This document shows positions 10,721 through 25,299 of a stretch of 64,000 nt of DNA, one piece after another. The DNA comes from Spirodela intermedia (Eukaryota > Streptophyta > Magnoliopsida > Alismatales > Araceae): contig LR746269.1 of assembly GCA_902729315.2 (NCBI GenBank), positions 2,340,501-2,404,500 of the forward strand, in the 5' to 3' direction. The position numbers and the translations under genes are program-made. The notes beneath the pieces were generated by a model. That model did no database searches. It was given only the letters and a program-made list of their open reading frames with translations, and had not been told where the DNA came from. Position 1 is the stretch's first letter; each line of letters starts with the position of its first letter.

Positions 10721-12279
10721 TATGATTGAACTATTGATGTATCCAAAGTCATCACTAATTTAAGCACTCAAACTTAATATTTATAATTAAAAATATAAAT
10801 AAACTCTTTTTAATTATATGTATTTCAAGTCGATCCTTAACAAAATAAGAAAGTTGAAAGCATCGTGTTAATATAAAAGTGTGAAAAAATTAGGAATTAA
10901 ATAGTAATCTTTTTTGTAAATTATGAATGTCAAAAGTAACTAACTCTAAAAGTTAGGAAAAACTCAAAAAATATGGATGACTAATTCTAATATAGTATCT
11001 CTAAAAACTATCTCGTAATTCAATGTGTCACTCTTTGAACAACAATATTATTAGAAGTAAAAAATCAGCAATCGAGAACATGAAAAAATAGAGAAAAGAA
11101 TTATTGTAAAATTTAGAAACCTAAACTAAAATTATTCTAAAATTATTCTAAAATTAGAGATGATAAGAAACTAATTATGATACATTCTCCCAAAGATATT
11201 GGCCTAATTCCATGTGACACATAAAATCAAATTCGATCCAAGGAAAAGTTGAACTAACAAACCTAGAAAATAATTTCTAATGATATGGATGATGATTTTA
11301 TAACCAAATCATCAAAACACAATCTTTGGACAAGAAAAAATATTAATTATATTTTTAAGGAAGTAAGATATTCAAGAATAGTTATAAATATAAAAGAAAT
11401 TACATGATTTGATATATTGTTTGCTTACCTAGAAAATAGTTTTTGATTATATGCTTGATGATTATGTAACCAAATCACAAAAACATGATATTTCAAAGAT
11501 ATAAAATATTAATTATATTTTTTTAAAAGTAAAATATTCATGATAAATTATAAACTTAAAAGAAACTACATAAGTTGATACATATTTACTTTCCTTTGTT
11601 TTGATATCACTATCAAGACATAAGAAGTTAAGAATAGAGAATAATAACCCATTACAAACTCAAAGAAATGTCATCTATTGAATGATATTCATCATCTACA
11701 AAATAAGAGGGAGTCTAAAGAGTTAAAAAATATGAGAAAAGGTAGAGAGATCATGCTTGTAACCTTGAGGCCTTAGTTGTATGTCACTCAGTCGTCATCT
11801 CTTGTTTGAGTGCAAGTTGTTTTTTTTTATTTGCCCTCTCTTAGATTTATATACCTCACTCTTTTTGAGCCTTTTTTCTTCATCTTTTGCATGACTTAAT
11901 TAAGCACAATCTTTTGGGTGACATGTTTAATTTTTTTATGCCCCAGTCTGCCCTTTCTTATGTTTAGGGTTTTCAAGCTTTAACATTTCATGCTAATTTT
12001 TCTCACTTTTACAAATCTATAGAAATTTATCTCCTTGGAATAAAATTTTGAAATTTTAAATATCTATTTTTGATAAGTTGAGATACATTGTCAAGGTGAT
12101 AAACTTTAGAAAAAGTTAGAAAATATTATTAAATAAATCCATAAATATATAATGCATATATAACTAAGTTTAGAATCATTTTTATATATCTTTTGACCTT
12201 TGCTCTAATATGATGAGATATAATAATTCATGCTTATTATGATTAATTAATGATAAAATTAAAAATATAATTCATTAAT
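10721..12279. other. AT-rich spacer without recognisable gene
   Basis: Strongly AT-rich with stops in all frames. Local near-repeats, for example around 11,270 and 11,430 (both with GATATGGATGATGATT- or TATGCTTGATGATTATG-like text followed by AACCAAATCA), suggest old transposon debris. I see no gene. Confidence 0.45.
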
Positions 12280-15200
12280 TCTTAGTAATAAATGAATATT
12301 TATCAACCACGCATGTTAGCACAAATGAAAAAGATTAGAATGCCTTGAATAAGTTTAGGTAAACTTGAGGAAAATATGAAGATATCATGAAAAAAATGAG
12401 ATAAAGAAGAATCATGAAAGAAAGACAAGAGAAAATGAAAATTGTGAAGGTTTTTGGTATGAATGATTCTTATAGTGGGCTTTAGGATTTTGGAGAATTC
12501 AACAATTGAAGTTGGGTTCTTATATCCTCTAGTTTATTTCTCTCTTTTCTATCATTGGAGTTGTATTAATGATAATAATTAAAACTAAAAACCTCAAATG
12601 TTGCACTAAGTGGAGAAAGTATGAGTAACCTTTATGGAATCCAGCATTGCCCTAATCAAAGAAGAATGATAATAGTAGTGCGTGGACATTATGTCCATGA
12701 TTAAAGCATGTTCTAATATTTTTTTAGATAACTAAGAGTCATATTTTCCAACTTATATAATAATAATGTTACATTGCTCATCACCCCCAACCTTAATAGA
12801 GTCACCTTTGAGCTCCTAACTTTATGAGAGAATCAACTCAAGTATTAAAAGTTAAACTTGCAAGGTCCAACTATCTAGACAATCACTATATGGCTAGGTT
12901 TTTTGACTAAAATTCTACTTCAAACACTTTCATGTCCTTAATGAGGATAGATTTGAAAATATTGTGTTAAAGATGAATGGAATGACATTGGGTTGGTATA
13001 TTAGACAAATGAGTGCTACCCTTTTCAAAATTCAAAGTATCTACACACAATTCTTCAAACACTTTAGAACATAGTCAGGTGGTAATATATATCAATAGTT
13101 CATGAACCTCACATTAGACATATTAATGGTTGAATATTAAGAAGTTTTAAATCTATCATAACTTTTGTTAAAGATATTTTAGTTTCCTTCTTAGAGAGTG
13201 TCTATATCTATTGATTGAAATTGAAAACTCATAATAGAGATTTATGTGTGCAAAGTAGAAAGATTATAATAAATATTAGTTAATCTTAATCATCCAAATA
13301 TAAGTTGTTTATCATACAGGGTTCCATAGGCTACTAGATGCACACCACTACTCAACATATTCATTAATTCACAAGATAATGTGAAAATCTAGGAGTACAT
13401 CCTAATTCTAAATTTGTTCATTTTCCACTTAAAACTACATTTATGAAGAGATACTAGACCCTTTGAGCATTGATGAAAATGGGAATAGATGACATACATT
13501 TTTCAGATTGAGGGAGAGTGTTATAAATGAGCTTTACTTTTCCTAATTTTTTTTAGTGCGTTTTACTTGATATTATGAGCATCCTCTATATTTCTTTTCT
13601 TTCATATGATTAGTCTAAACTAAATTGGTCCAGGTTAAACCAGATTAGTTCTCCCTCCTATCTCTAACTAATGGGTCATTTTAAGTACTGATCTCATGTG
13701 ATTCCTAAGGTTTTTGTCTTTTTCTATTTCATTTATGTTTGCTTTGATTTTTTCTTGAATTGCAAGGAGAGGAGGGTGAGGTGTCAAGATTGGAGGTTGT
13801 GCATCTCTCAACATATTGGACATGACTTTGAGATCAAAAGCTAGTAGGGCATCTAGAACAATACATCATACACACTCTCAAGCTTATTAGGCGATTTCCT
13901 CATCCATGACTTTTGTATGATACAACTGGAATTTAGGTAGAAGTGTTGGATGATCCAAAGTTGAACAAAATTAAATAGACTATAATGGTAGAAGATGATA
14001 ACAACTTTAATTATTTCATTTAGCATGAGGTACTATTATACAAGGGGTGCCTAATATTCTTCTAACTCTAAAGTTATACCCTCATTACTCTTCATAACAT
14101 ATGGCATCATGATAGGGAGACACATGAGATTTTTTAACACATATGAAATGATAGCTCAATAAATTTATTGATCAAGAATGAAGGAGAGAATTAAGAGACT
14201 TGATATAATGTTCCACATGCCAACAAAACAAAACTTTGATCTTTCATCAACAAGTTTTTTACAATTCATACTCATAATAGAGCAGTTGTAAGAGGATCTT
14301 ACTATCTACTTCACAAAAGGCTTACCAAGGTTCGTAGGATACTACTCAATTTTGGTGGTGATCAATAGGTTGAGTAAGTATGCCCGTTTTATACCCTTGC
14401 AACACCCTTTTTTAGTAGTGGATATTGTTATCAAATTTATCTAAGAAATAGTCAATTTACATGGTATTCCTTGCTTTATTATTTTTGATTAAGACAAATC
14501 TTTATGAGTTAGTTTTGACAATAATTATTTAAGCCTCAAGGCATGGAGCTTAAGCATAATACCTCACAACATTTTGGTTTGCTTTGCAAAAAAACCAAAA
14601 TCATAGAGTTAATGGTTACATTATATAAAATAATCCTACAACATCTCTTTTCATAGTTCCAAACAAACACCCCCTTCTAAAACAACATATGATATCCTCT
14701 AGCTTTATTACACTATGACTCACCCTTTTTACATATCAAAGGTGAATTAGTAGCTACAAGAGAGAGAACAAGCCTTGGTTCTCTTGAAACATCAGATGAA
14801 TCAAACATAGTCACAAATGAAGAACATGACAAAACACAAGAGGAGGGAGGTCCACTACTTAGATGGTGACATAGTTTATGTTAGACACAGATCCTGCAAA
14901 ATGAAAACCCTTGCCTAATGACTAAATAAAAAAATTTCCCCAATTAGATCATTTAAAATTATAGGCAAGATTGGTTCAGTCACCTATCACCTTGACCTAT
15001 CCTATACTATTTACCTCCACCCTATCTTCATGCCTCTCAATTGACATGGCTATTAAACTAATAGAACACACTCAACCTATCTTACCAACCCTAAATGATG
15101 AGCTACAATGGATGGTACAACCCAAAGAAGTGCTCGATATAAAACACATACCCCATAGACTAGAAGTGCTTATCTAGTTAGATAACCTTCCCTCTCATGA

Positions 15201-15575
15201 AACCTCTTGAGAACCAACAATGATTATTCAGCATCAATTTCTCAACTTTCACCTTAAGGGCAAAGTGTTTTTTAATGGGCAAAGTAATAATTATATGATT
15301 TGACCACACACAAAACAATACAAACGAAAATGACTAGGATACCCTAAATAAATCAGCATATCAAAAGGGTAAACAAGTAAATTGATGAAGATATTAGGAT
15401 ATCATGAAAGAAAGTCAAGGGGGCAAAGAAGAATCAAGCAGGTTTTGAACAAAAACAATTCTCACAATAGGTGTTAAATTTATGCAAAACTCAACTATTG
15501 AAGCTCTATGTGCTCGTATTGCCTAGTTTCTTTCTCTCTTTTGTCTTAGGGGTTGTATCAAGATTATTTCTGAAT
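12280..15575 (+). mobile_element. Decayed Ty3/gypsy-type LTR retrotransposon
   Basis: Two diverged direct repeats of about 290 bases, near 12280-12575 and 15288-15575, flank integrase-like sequence. Shared blocks include GATATCATGAAAGAAAG or its variant, AAAGAAGAATCA, AACTCAACTATTGAAG versus AATTCAACAATTGAAG, and a CTAGTTT-TTTCTCTCTTTT stretch. They behave as old LTRs. Between them, near 14300-14530, a plus-strand frame reads LVVINRLSKYARFIPLQHP then LHGIPCFIIFD, the Ty3/gypsy integrase core signature. At 14960-15175 a frame reads GKIGSVTYHLDLP and PKEVLDIKHIPHRLEVLI, the integrase C-terminal region. Stops and frame changes interrupt it, and gag, protease and reverse transcriptase are missing or unrecognisable. 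Boundaries are approximate. Confidence 0.75.
14290..15177 (+). pseudogene. Ty3/gypsy integrase remnant
   Basis: Degenerate integrase coding sequence with in-frame stops. The segment with VVINRLSKYARFIPL and HGIPCFIIFD corresponds to VVVDRLSKYAHFIPL and HGIPxSIVSDRD of intact elements; the first D of the catalytic core is changed to N. The downstream part retains the YHLDLP and EVLI region. It cannot encode an active enzyme. Confidence 0.75.
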
Positions 15576-15940
15576 GTCATAGCCGATGAGAGGGTATAGA
15601 GATAAATATCTTACCTTAGAGGGGTATAAAAGAAAAATATTTCTCAGGGCCATTTGGGGCCTTCAAAAACTGATCACTTAGTTGGGTAACAACTAAGTTA
15701 CAAAACATGAATTCAACGACAAAAATATTGAATTAAGAAAGCTCTTACATGAAGTTCCTTCCAGAAATAAAATGGGTTTCTTAGGATCTTCCTGGAACAG
15801 ATCAAAGACTGAGGGCTTGAATAAATTAAAAAAAATACAGAAAAAAAAAAACATTGATTATAGTGCGTGCTGTAATCAGTAGCCCAAATATTGCAGTATA
15901 TGGGCAGATCTTCTGTGGTTGGAAGATGGTTTTTCACCAT
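15576..15940. other. 3' flank of DRL1
   Basis: AT-rich sequence between the retrotransposon remnant and the DRL1 stop. It probably includes the DRL1 3' UTR. No gene is recognised. Confidence 0.4.
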
Positions 15941-18900
15941 CTAAGAATGAGCAAGTTCCCTGTTCAAGTACTCGATGAACATCCTCTTCGCACTGTCTGC
16001 ATCAGTGGGAGGGGGTGGACCGCTCAAACTCGCCTGTCCAGTTAATTTGATGAATGTGCGCCTCAAGTTGCGGAGCTCTGGTAGACCCACAGATCTTTGA
16101 ACACTGAGGTGAGTGCTGGTCAAGGGTTCACCAAAGAAAAAAAACACTGAAGAACACAGAAACATCCAGAAAATATCAATGTCCATAGTAAAATTTCTAT
16201 TGCAACCTTCAAATGCAGTTTTCTATAACGTTAATAGGTCAACTGTACCTCCGATTGGTACCCCCTAACATTAGCATCATATTCAAAATTTAAGGGAAAT
16301 ACATGAAGAAAATACACAATTTTCAAGGATTTTCTAGAATAGAGTTCATTGCTTAAGAGTAAGGGTTGACTTCCAGAAATGTAACAGATTACTGTAACCA
16401 AAGCAGTCTGTCCAATATGATTCCCCTCCCCCCCAAATAACAACAACCTATATGTATCAGTTTGGCAAAAACACGTAAAGCTGGATAGACAGTTAGTCAT
16501 AACTGGGCAATGTAATCTGATTAGTATAGAGACTTTCATTTCAGAGAGGAATAATATGGCATTGTGGGCCATTCTAAATTAAGAAGGGGAAGTTCCTGCG
16601 ACAGATGAAGAAAGGATATAGTGGGCAGATGCTGGCCAAATGAGATCCTGCTAGCCGTTCCCCCAAAACCCTGTGACTGTGTTTCTACAATGACCGAGAT
16701 CACCTCCTGTAGATGAAAAAATAGTTAGTACATCTAATAACAGGGCGACCTAACAAGTGTTTTGGTTATTACTTGTGTCGCCCGATCCATTTCGTACAAA
16801 GAATTTGCCTCCGTAGTCCGCACCTAAACCAAGTTTTCAACAAGTCAGAAAGTTTCTAACAAAGAAACTTGCATCCCATTAGCAGGAATAAAAAGAAATG
16901 ATAAGTGAAAAGGAAATAAGAAGAGCAATGAAAGATAAGTGCACACTTCTTTGCGTATGAAATGGATGACACACACTCACACACACAATCGAGAATATTA
17001 GCCAAAAACTTCATTTGACAAATGTGTTTCTCAGAGTCAACGAACCTGAGAAAATAAATTAGCAGACCAAAGCAAAATTCTACGCATTCCTCAAGCAATG
17101 CTAATTTGCTGGCTGGCTCCAAGCGTTGTTGTTTCGGGTACTGTAAGTTTTGGGCCTCAGCATGAAATAATCCAAAATCGTCTGAGACAAGTGAGATAGC
17201 TAAACGACCAACTAGAGAACATCTATGCCTCAGTAGGTGGCTATGTCTCTGCCCCATGCAACCCTCTTGCTTTCCACCCACGCATAATAACAAGAATCAG
17301 AATCAGGCAGAGGCCTTTTACAAGTTGATTTTGTATATGTATCCTTAATATTTTATTGTAAAATTACCGATTTCAGTAAATTTCATCATTTATGATTAAC
17401 ACTATTTTACATATAGCACTTTCTGCCTTTTTAACGGAAATAGGGCTCTTCCGTAAAATCAGTTGACCCTGGTGAGATCCGCAGGGGAATGCTTACACAA
17501 AGTGAGTGAGAAGATAATCTAATAATATGAAAACTGGTGATACCACATAAATCTTCCGTGAGGCATATGTATACGAATTCTAGAGGTCTATAACCAAAGA
17601 ACACAATTCACTTATCCAACTGATGGCATAATTGTCTCATCTCCATTTTGTTACTGCAAATACCCTGTTTATAGCAAAAGGAATGATTCAGGGCTTACGT
17701 TTTGAGTTGCAATGGTAGGTTGGAGAATTCTGACATCCCTTGATTTTGAATCAATCTTCTTCGTCAAGTATGAGACAGCTTCAACAATTGCTGGAGACGA
17801 CTCCTCAATCTCATCTGTTAGAGGTGGAAGTAGGAAATAGAAAATAGAAGAGGTGGAGTTATAAAAAAAATGACAGTCGCCTCTGTAATTTCAGATTATC
17901 TTATAAGGAGAATTCTTTAGGCGATTGATTCTCTTTTTAATGTAAAGCACCGATCAAGATCCTATTTGTCAGGGCACAGCTAAAGAAATCATAAAATGAT
18001 ATATGTAAAGCACAGATGATTGATATAAAAAGATCCTCTTTTTAATGTAAAGCACAGATAAAGAAATCATAAAATGATATATGATAAATATAAAACAAGA
18101 CATAAATCGTTGTCATACGAAATATTACCTCTGAATGGCAGAAGCTCAAACAGTGGCGAATCCCAGCGATTGCGCCTATCTGGCCTCTCAAATCTTCCCA
18201 CCAAGTCTGAAAATCTATTGGATGAATACATCAATTTCATACTTCCTGGAGTCAGTGATATACACAGATCTGTCCTATAGCTAGTTATGTATAGGTAAGA
18301 AATGACTTGTATACTCAATAAGGTTCAAATTCAGAGGTGAAAGAGTGCAAAAGAGCATTTACTCACATTTTTTCATCATATGTGGACTCTCCTCGTTCCC
18401 CTCTTTCCCTGTTCCATTGCCTACAAATGTTTTCTTCCACGTCACAAAATAGCTGAAAGATGAAGACATATGTAAAAGGATTTGGAATGTCTGTCGATAG
18501 TTAGATGAAATATGCAATTATCAGTAACAACAACAACCAACAACTTGACCACTCAACCAAAACTGATAAGATACAAAATATGAACCAACTCTATAATCCC
18601 TATAACCATACAGACAATAAATATCTCATTTGAACTTGGAGTTCTAGAAACTAGGGTCGGTCTGGAACTTCAATTTAATGAGATCGGTAAGTACCACAAA
18701 ATATATTTTTTCCCAAGCTAAATATCAATCATCTAATAAATATTTAGTTCAATAATGACCTGAGCATTAGGAAGAAACTGATAAAAAAATTGCCGACAAA
18801 GAAAAAGGATATCTGATCGTAAAATCTGTATGATGAGAACAACGGAATATAGTTTCGCATTTTTCCTGCTTCACATTCTCCTTATTTTCATTCAAGTACG

Positions 18901-21900
18901 CAATAGACAGGACAAAAGAATACAGAAAAATTAAGTTAGAAGTGATCACCAAGGGAAACAGTGACAATAGTCATCTACATGCAAAGTGAGGAGGAGTCTG
19001 CAATGCTTGTTTCTGATTGGCATTTACATACGATTATGACTCCAAATTACATCTACCTTTCTTTGGTAGCGACAGTATATCATGTAATTATCGACAATAT
19101 AATTAATGTCCCTTCAAAGAGCAGAAAAATTGTCTGAATCCTCATTAGAAATTGACCGTGAGGAATTGACAGCATTCATGTATTTACCTCAGAGTAACTT
19201 TTTACCCTTAACTGAAAGAGAGTATTCAATATCATATTTGATATTTCATTAGAAACTTAGATGAATAGCTATAATTAATTCCATTACATTGTCCTCATAT
19301 TTCGGTACCTATCATAGATAGATATTCTATCAAATTTTTATTCGTATTTGGTATTTGATTTATGGTAGATGGTCAAGTACAGGAAAGTGTACCAAAATGT
19401 TTAACTTCAATATGTATCCTGAGATATTTTGAATGTTTAATGAAACTCAGGTCAGAAATTTTCTTCATGAAAGGTTCACAAAAAAAATATTACTGGGGGA
19501 AAAAAAGCAACTCTATCAGGTTGGATGGACAAAACTCATGGACGGAAATAATGTGAATCACAAAAACACAGTAATGCAGTGTACACAGATGATTAACGGA
19601 ATATATTACCACACAGTATCTTATGCCAGCAGCTCGGGCAAGGCACCATAACTCGTATCTATAACCCTTCATGTATAAGAGAAAAAGCTAGTAAGAAATA
19701 TTTTTTCCATGAAGAATAAAAATAAGAGAGGCAATCAAAAGGATCAGGTAAAAATGGGAGTAAAAAAGAATAAGAAGATAAATACTTCATTGACCAAAGA
19801 ATATTTGTAAACTAAATAAATAGAAAAAAGTTCCACATTATCCATAACTTTGCGGCAAAAATAAAAAGAGAACATATATATAGATAGATAACAAATCATG
19901 TGTGCAAATTTTTATATTAAAAAGAATTCAAAGAGACAAAAAAATTGATTACATACATGGGGATATTGTAATGGAATTCAGTTATGACCATCAAAGATAA
20001 TTCTATTCCTTAAAAATTTGTCTGACAATACATAATCGATTTACCATTCTACATCTATCTCAAGTCTGTTCACAGAGCCACTCTTCTGATTCAAAGTTTT
20101 CAAAACTTTTGTAAAAAATAAAATATGCATCAGCATTTTAACAAGCACAGGAATGAATTCAGGACAATCAATGCCGTGACAGAAGCATGGTTTGCAAACC
20201 GTCTACCTGAATAAAAAGCCCAGAAAAAAATTTCGGCTCTTAAAATAAACATTTATTGTTTCTTGAATTCCTGGTTAATAAAGAATGAGTGTAAAGTGAA
20301 CTGACTGATACAGGATCAGCAAGGGGGGAGTATAGTGCATCCAAATAAAACAAGGCAATATGAGCCAATGAGCTTAAAAAAAATTTGACTGAACACAAGT
20401 CAATATGTGTGAATCCTTTAAGCATTCTCACCTTGATGTTGTTCAACGAATCCACGATGATAATGCTGTCTTTTGAGACGGATCTATCAACTTCAGATCT
20501 CAGCACCCCTCTTAAATTCTTCTCTGCCGTCATATCTGTTAGATAAATGAAAAATTTAACATGAACGTTAACTCAGGGCTGAAACGTCAAGCTAACTTAT
20601 CAACTATAAGGGCAGAGAAAATATCTCGAACTCTTCACATGGTTGGAAACAATGACTGTCCTTATAAGACGTCCGTTCAGTCCTATTATCTTGGATAAAA
20701 TTCTTTTCTACAACCAACTTCTATGCCGAATCTCTGAGGAAATGTTTTGAAAGAACATGGAAGGAATGATTTTCTTTCACAAAAACTTGTGCACGCCATA
20801 TTTCATCTTCATTTCAAAATACCATAAATCCATTACCTGTAGTTCTCTTTATACAGAGTTAGCTGAATCTTTAGAATGAAGAATGATGCTTGATTATTAC
20901 CCAAAAGTTAAGAATGCAGCGAAAAATAACAGAGATATCCTTATCTACGATAAAATGTCCAGCGTATGGTTGAATTAGACATAACAAACACTAGATAATT
21001 CTAAAATATAAGTGAATCATGGATTAATTGAATGCCAGAAAATATATACACTAGTACAAAGTATGTATACAATCAACATTACGAAACATGAGAAGTAATC
21101 TATAACATGAAATTTTTTTTCCCACTATGAAGAAGGCCTGTCCACTTAGCTTTATGGCTTTTGGAAAATATACGGATCAAAAGGCATGCGCAATGTGTGG
21201 CATGGGAAATTCATGTTAGATGACAACATCACTGAAAGGCACTTCACTCGCCTCACAGACGAACTTCACCACATAAGCAAGAAGAAAGAAGGTGAAAAAT
21301 GGAACAACAGCATAGTTTCAGACATATTTCAGCAAGTGGAATTCAATCTCTTCTACATCCACCAACGTGGATCTTAAAATTACCATTTATCAAATATACT
21401 AAGGAGAATAAAGCTTAGTTGTGAAAAAATGACTAAAGCTTCCCTCAAAGATAAGTAGTGAACCTTCAGGATATTGAGGAAGCTAATGAGGTGATTGTCG
21501 TTTCTCTTTTCCCACCTGAAGGAAAATGATTACACGCCCATACATAGGGCACCGTTAGCGGCCAGGTTTTTCAGGCATTTAAACGCCTATCCTCGTTATA
21601 CCATCTTCATGCTTCAGCACAAAGCTGAAAACATTAAATAAAGAGAGCACAGTCCATGTACCAAAATAGTTTTCCTCATTACTCTTAGGTTGGAAATGCT
21701 GTAAGAAAAATGACGTGAGAGATTGCTTTCCATCTAATTATTCCAATATTAGTTTCCTGGCAGCAACATGTGCATGTGGTAGATCCTCCTAGGGCACCAA
21801 CGTTGTTCTGGAGATGGAATGATTGGATGGTTACGATGACGTCCAGCTATCCTAGAACGAATGTTTGTCGAACTAAGAATCATTAAAATGTTGAGAATCA

Positions 21901-22548
21901 TTGTTCACAGACTACATATGAATGGATCCTCTATCCTCGTGTGATTATAGTAATGCAAGGATTGGGTTGTCTTCTCACGGACTTTGGGCCAATATCACGT
22001 TTCTCGCATGGCATGGGTATCTCTAGAGAGTGAGAGATATATGAAGTAATTTGTTGTACTTCGGCTTGACTTTTTTCCATAATGTATCAGTAGATTGTTG
22101 TACGGTACAAACATTTTCAAAAATTAAGCTGATTTTTTTCCGTGAAATCCCTCCAGAAATAATATTAGTCAAGCATCAGTTATTCAGTCTGCGCAAAATT
22201 GCTATATTGATCACCATCACTTACACTCATGATTTGAATAAATTGACATATAATGTGACGCTATCATATCAATAAGCATCCCATTTTGGAAAATAATGTC
22301 CTGTCAGTTTGGTGACTGGAATGGAAAGAAACGATTGACAACAACAAGAAGATTATCACCACTGATAAGAAAAAGAGATTAAAACGAATCATGCCTGAGT
22401 AACTTTCATTCAGCCCACGATGAAGGGAGGATTCGTCAACGATTCTCACGGTTTGTCTCGCTTCAGACTCCTTAAGAGCACCGGCAAGGCAGGCTGCAGC
22501 CTTTGATTTCCCGCTGCATGGCTGCCCGCAGATCACAACCAGTGCCAT
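15941..22548 (-). CDS. DRL1: DRL1/KTI12 Elongator-associated P-loop protein
   Basis: Homologue of yeast Kti12 and Arabidopsis DEFORMED ROOTS AND LEAVES 1, a P-loop protein that binds tRNA and Elongator and supports wobble-uridine modification. Nine exons on the minus strand: 22395-22548, 20432-20535, 19610-19666, 18367-18452, 18129-18214, 17699-17814, 16773-16823, 16620-16706, 15941-16108. They sum to 909 bases and 302 aa. Walker A is GQPCSGKS (residues 8-15). Other family blocks: TAEKNLRGVLRSEVDRSVS, IIVDSLNNIKGYRYELWC, ARAAGIRYCVLFCDVEE, FERPDRRNRWDSPLFEL, DVRILQPTIATQ, EANSLYEMDRATQ, RSVGLPELRNLRRTFIKL, and SGPPPPTDADSAKRMFIEYL. Intron 1 needs a GC donor and intron 8 looks like a U12 AT-AC intron. 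Introns total over 5 kb and hold no other recognised gene. A 5'-UTR intron ending at TATGCAG just before the ATG is possible. Confidence 0.95.
16109..16619 (-). other. DRL1: U12-type AT-AC intron (DRL1 intron 8)
   Basis: On the minus strand, exon 8 ends CTGCCCACT and the intron opens ATATCCTTT, the exact U12 AT-AC donor consensus. It closes CCCTTGACCAGCACTCAC before CTCAGTGTTC. CCTTGAC matches the U12 branch-site core CCTTRAY, and the branch A lies about 11 bases before the terminal AC. Splicing here gives FGQHLPT-LSVQRSVGLPELR in phase 0, which fits the family. The best GT-AG alternative needs a weak CT|GTCGCA donor and inserts unrelated residues. Confidence 0.85.
17921..18083. repeat. Direct repeat in DRL1 intron 5
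   Basis: Two copies, about 17921-18005 and 18018-18083, share CTCTTTTTAATGTAAAGCAC and AAAGAAATCATAAAATGATA. It is a local duplication inside the intron. Confidence 0.75.
20536..22394 (-). other. DRL1: GC-AG intron (DRL1 intron 1)
   Basis: Exon 1 must end in phase 1 to join exon 2 (ATATGACGGCAGAG, encoding DMTAEKN). The site that keeps the conserved spacing is TACTCAG|GCATGA, a GC donor, giving NESYSDMTAEKN. The nearby GT alternative (GAAA|GTTACT) also stays in phase but deletes three residues and has poor donor context. The acceptor is TCTAACAG. Confidence 0.65.
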
Positions 22549-24884
<2,336 letters not shown>

Positions 24885-25299
24885 TGCTGACTAACCTGGC
24901 TCATTCATGAGCTACTTTCTAAGAATAGTAAGTTGTGGGGTCCACTCGATTTGACAACAACCCGGCATGTGTATTAGGGAATGTCAGCGGGGGGAGGAGG
25001 AGCCTCTTCTTCAGTTAATGCTCGTCTCTGTCAGTCTTGCATGAGGAAGACGAGCCTTTTTGCTTTCCAAGGCGAGTGGGGTGGTGGTGGCTCTGAGCCG
25101 CAGACCTAGGTCGGAGAGCCCGACATGGGGAAGGAACTGTAGTACCAGTAGCTGTACGAACGACGGGAGGAGGGGGGGGCGGGGAGGAAGAAGCTTCTTC
25201 TTTCTCGTTCGGATTTTACCGGGTTTGACTTTTTAGCATTTACAGGGATCGACGGCGGTGAATAAATTTGGACGTACCTGGGTGGATTCCGGTCCGCCA
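24885..25299. other. Convergent 3' ends, Nudix gene and PII-2-like gene
   Basis: A short spacer that must contain both 3' UTRs. No further gene is seen. Confidence 0.5.

Noticed and set aside
16600-16620. GT-AG alternative for DRL1 intron 8 using the CT|GTCGCA donor
   Set aside because: Weak donor, inserts residues absent from the family, and ignores a perfect U12 donor and branch site nearby.
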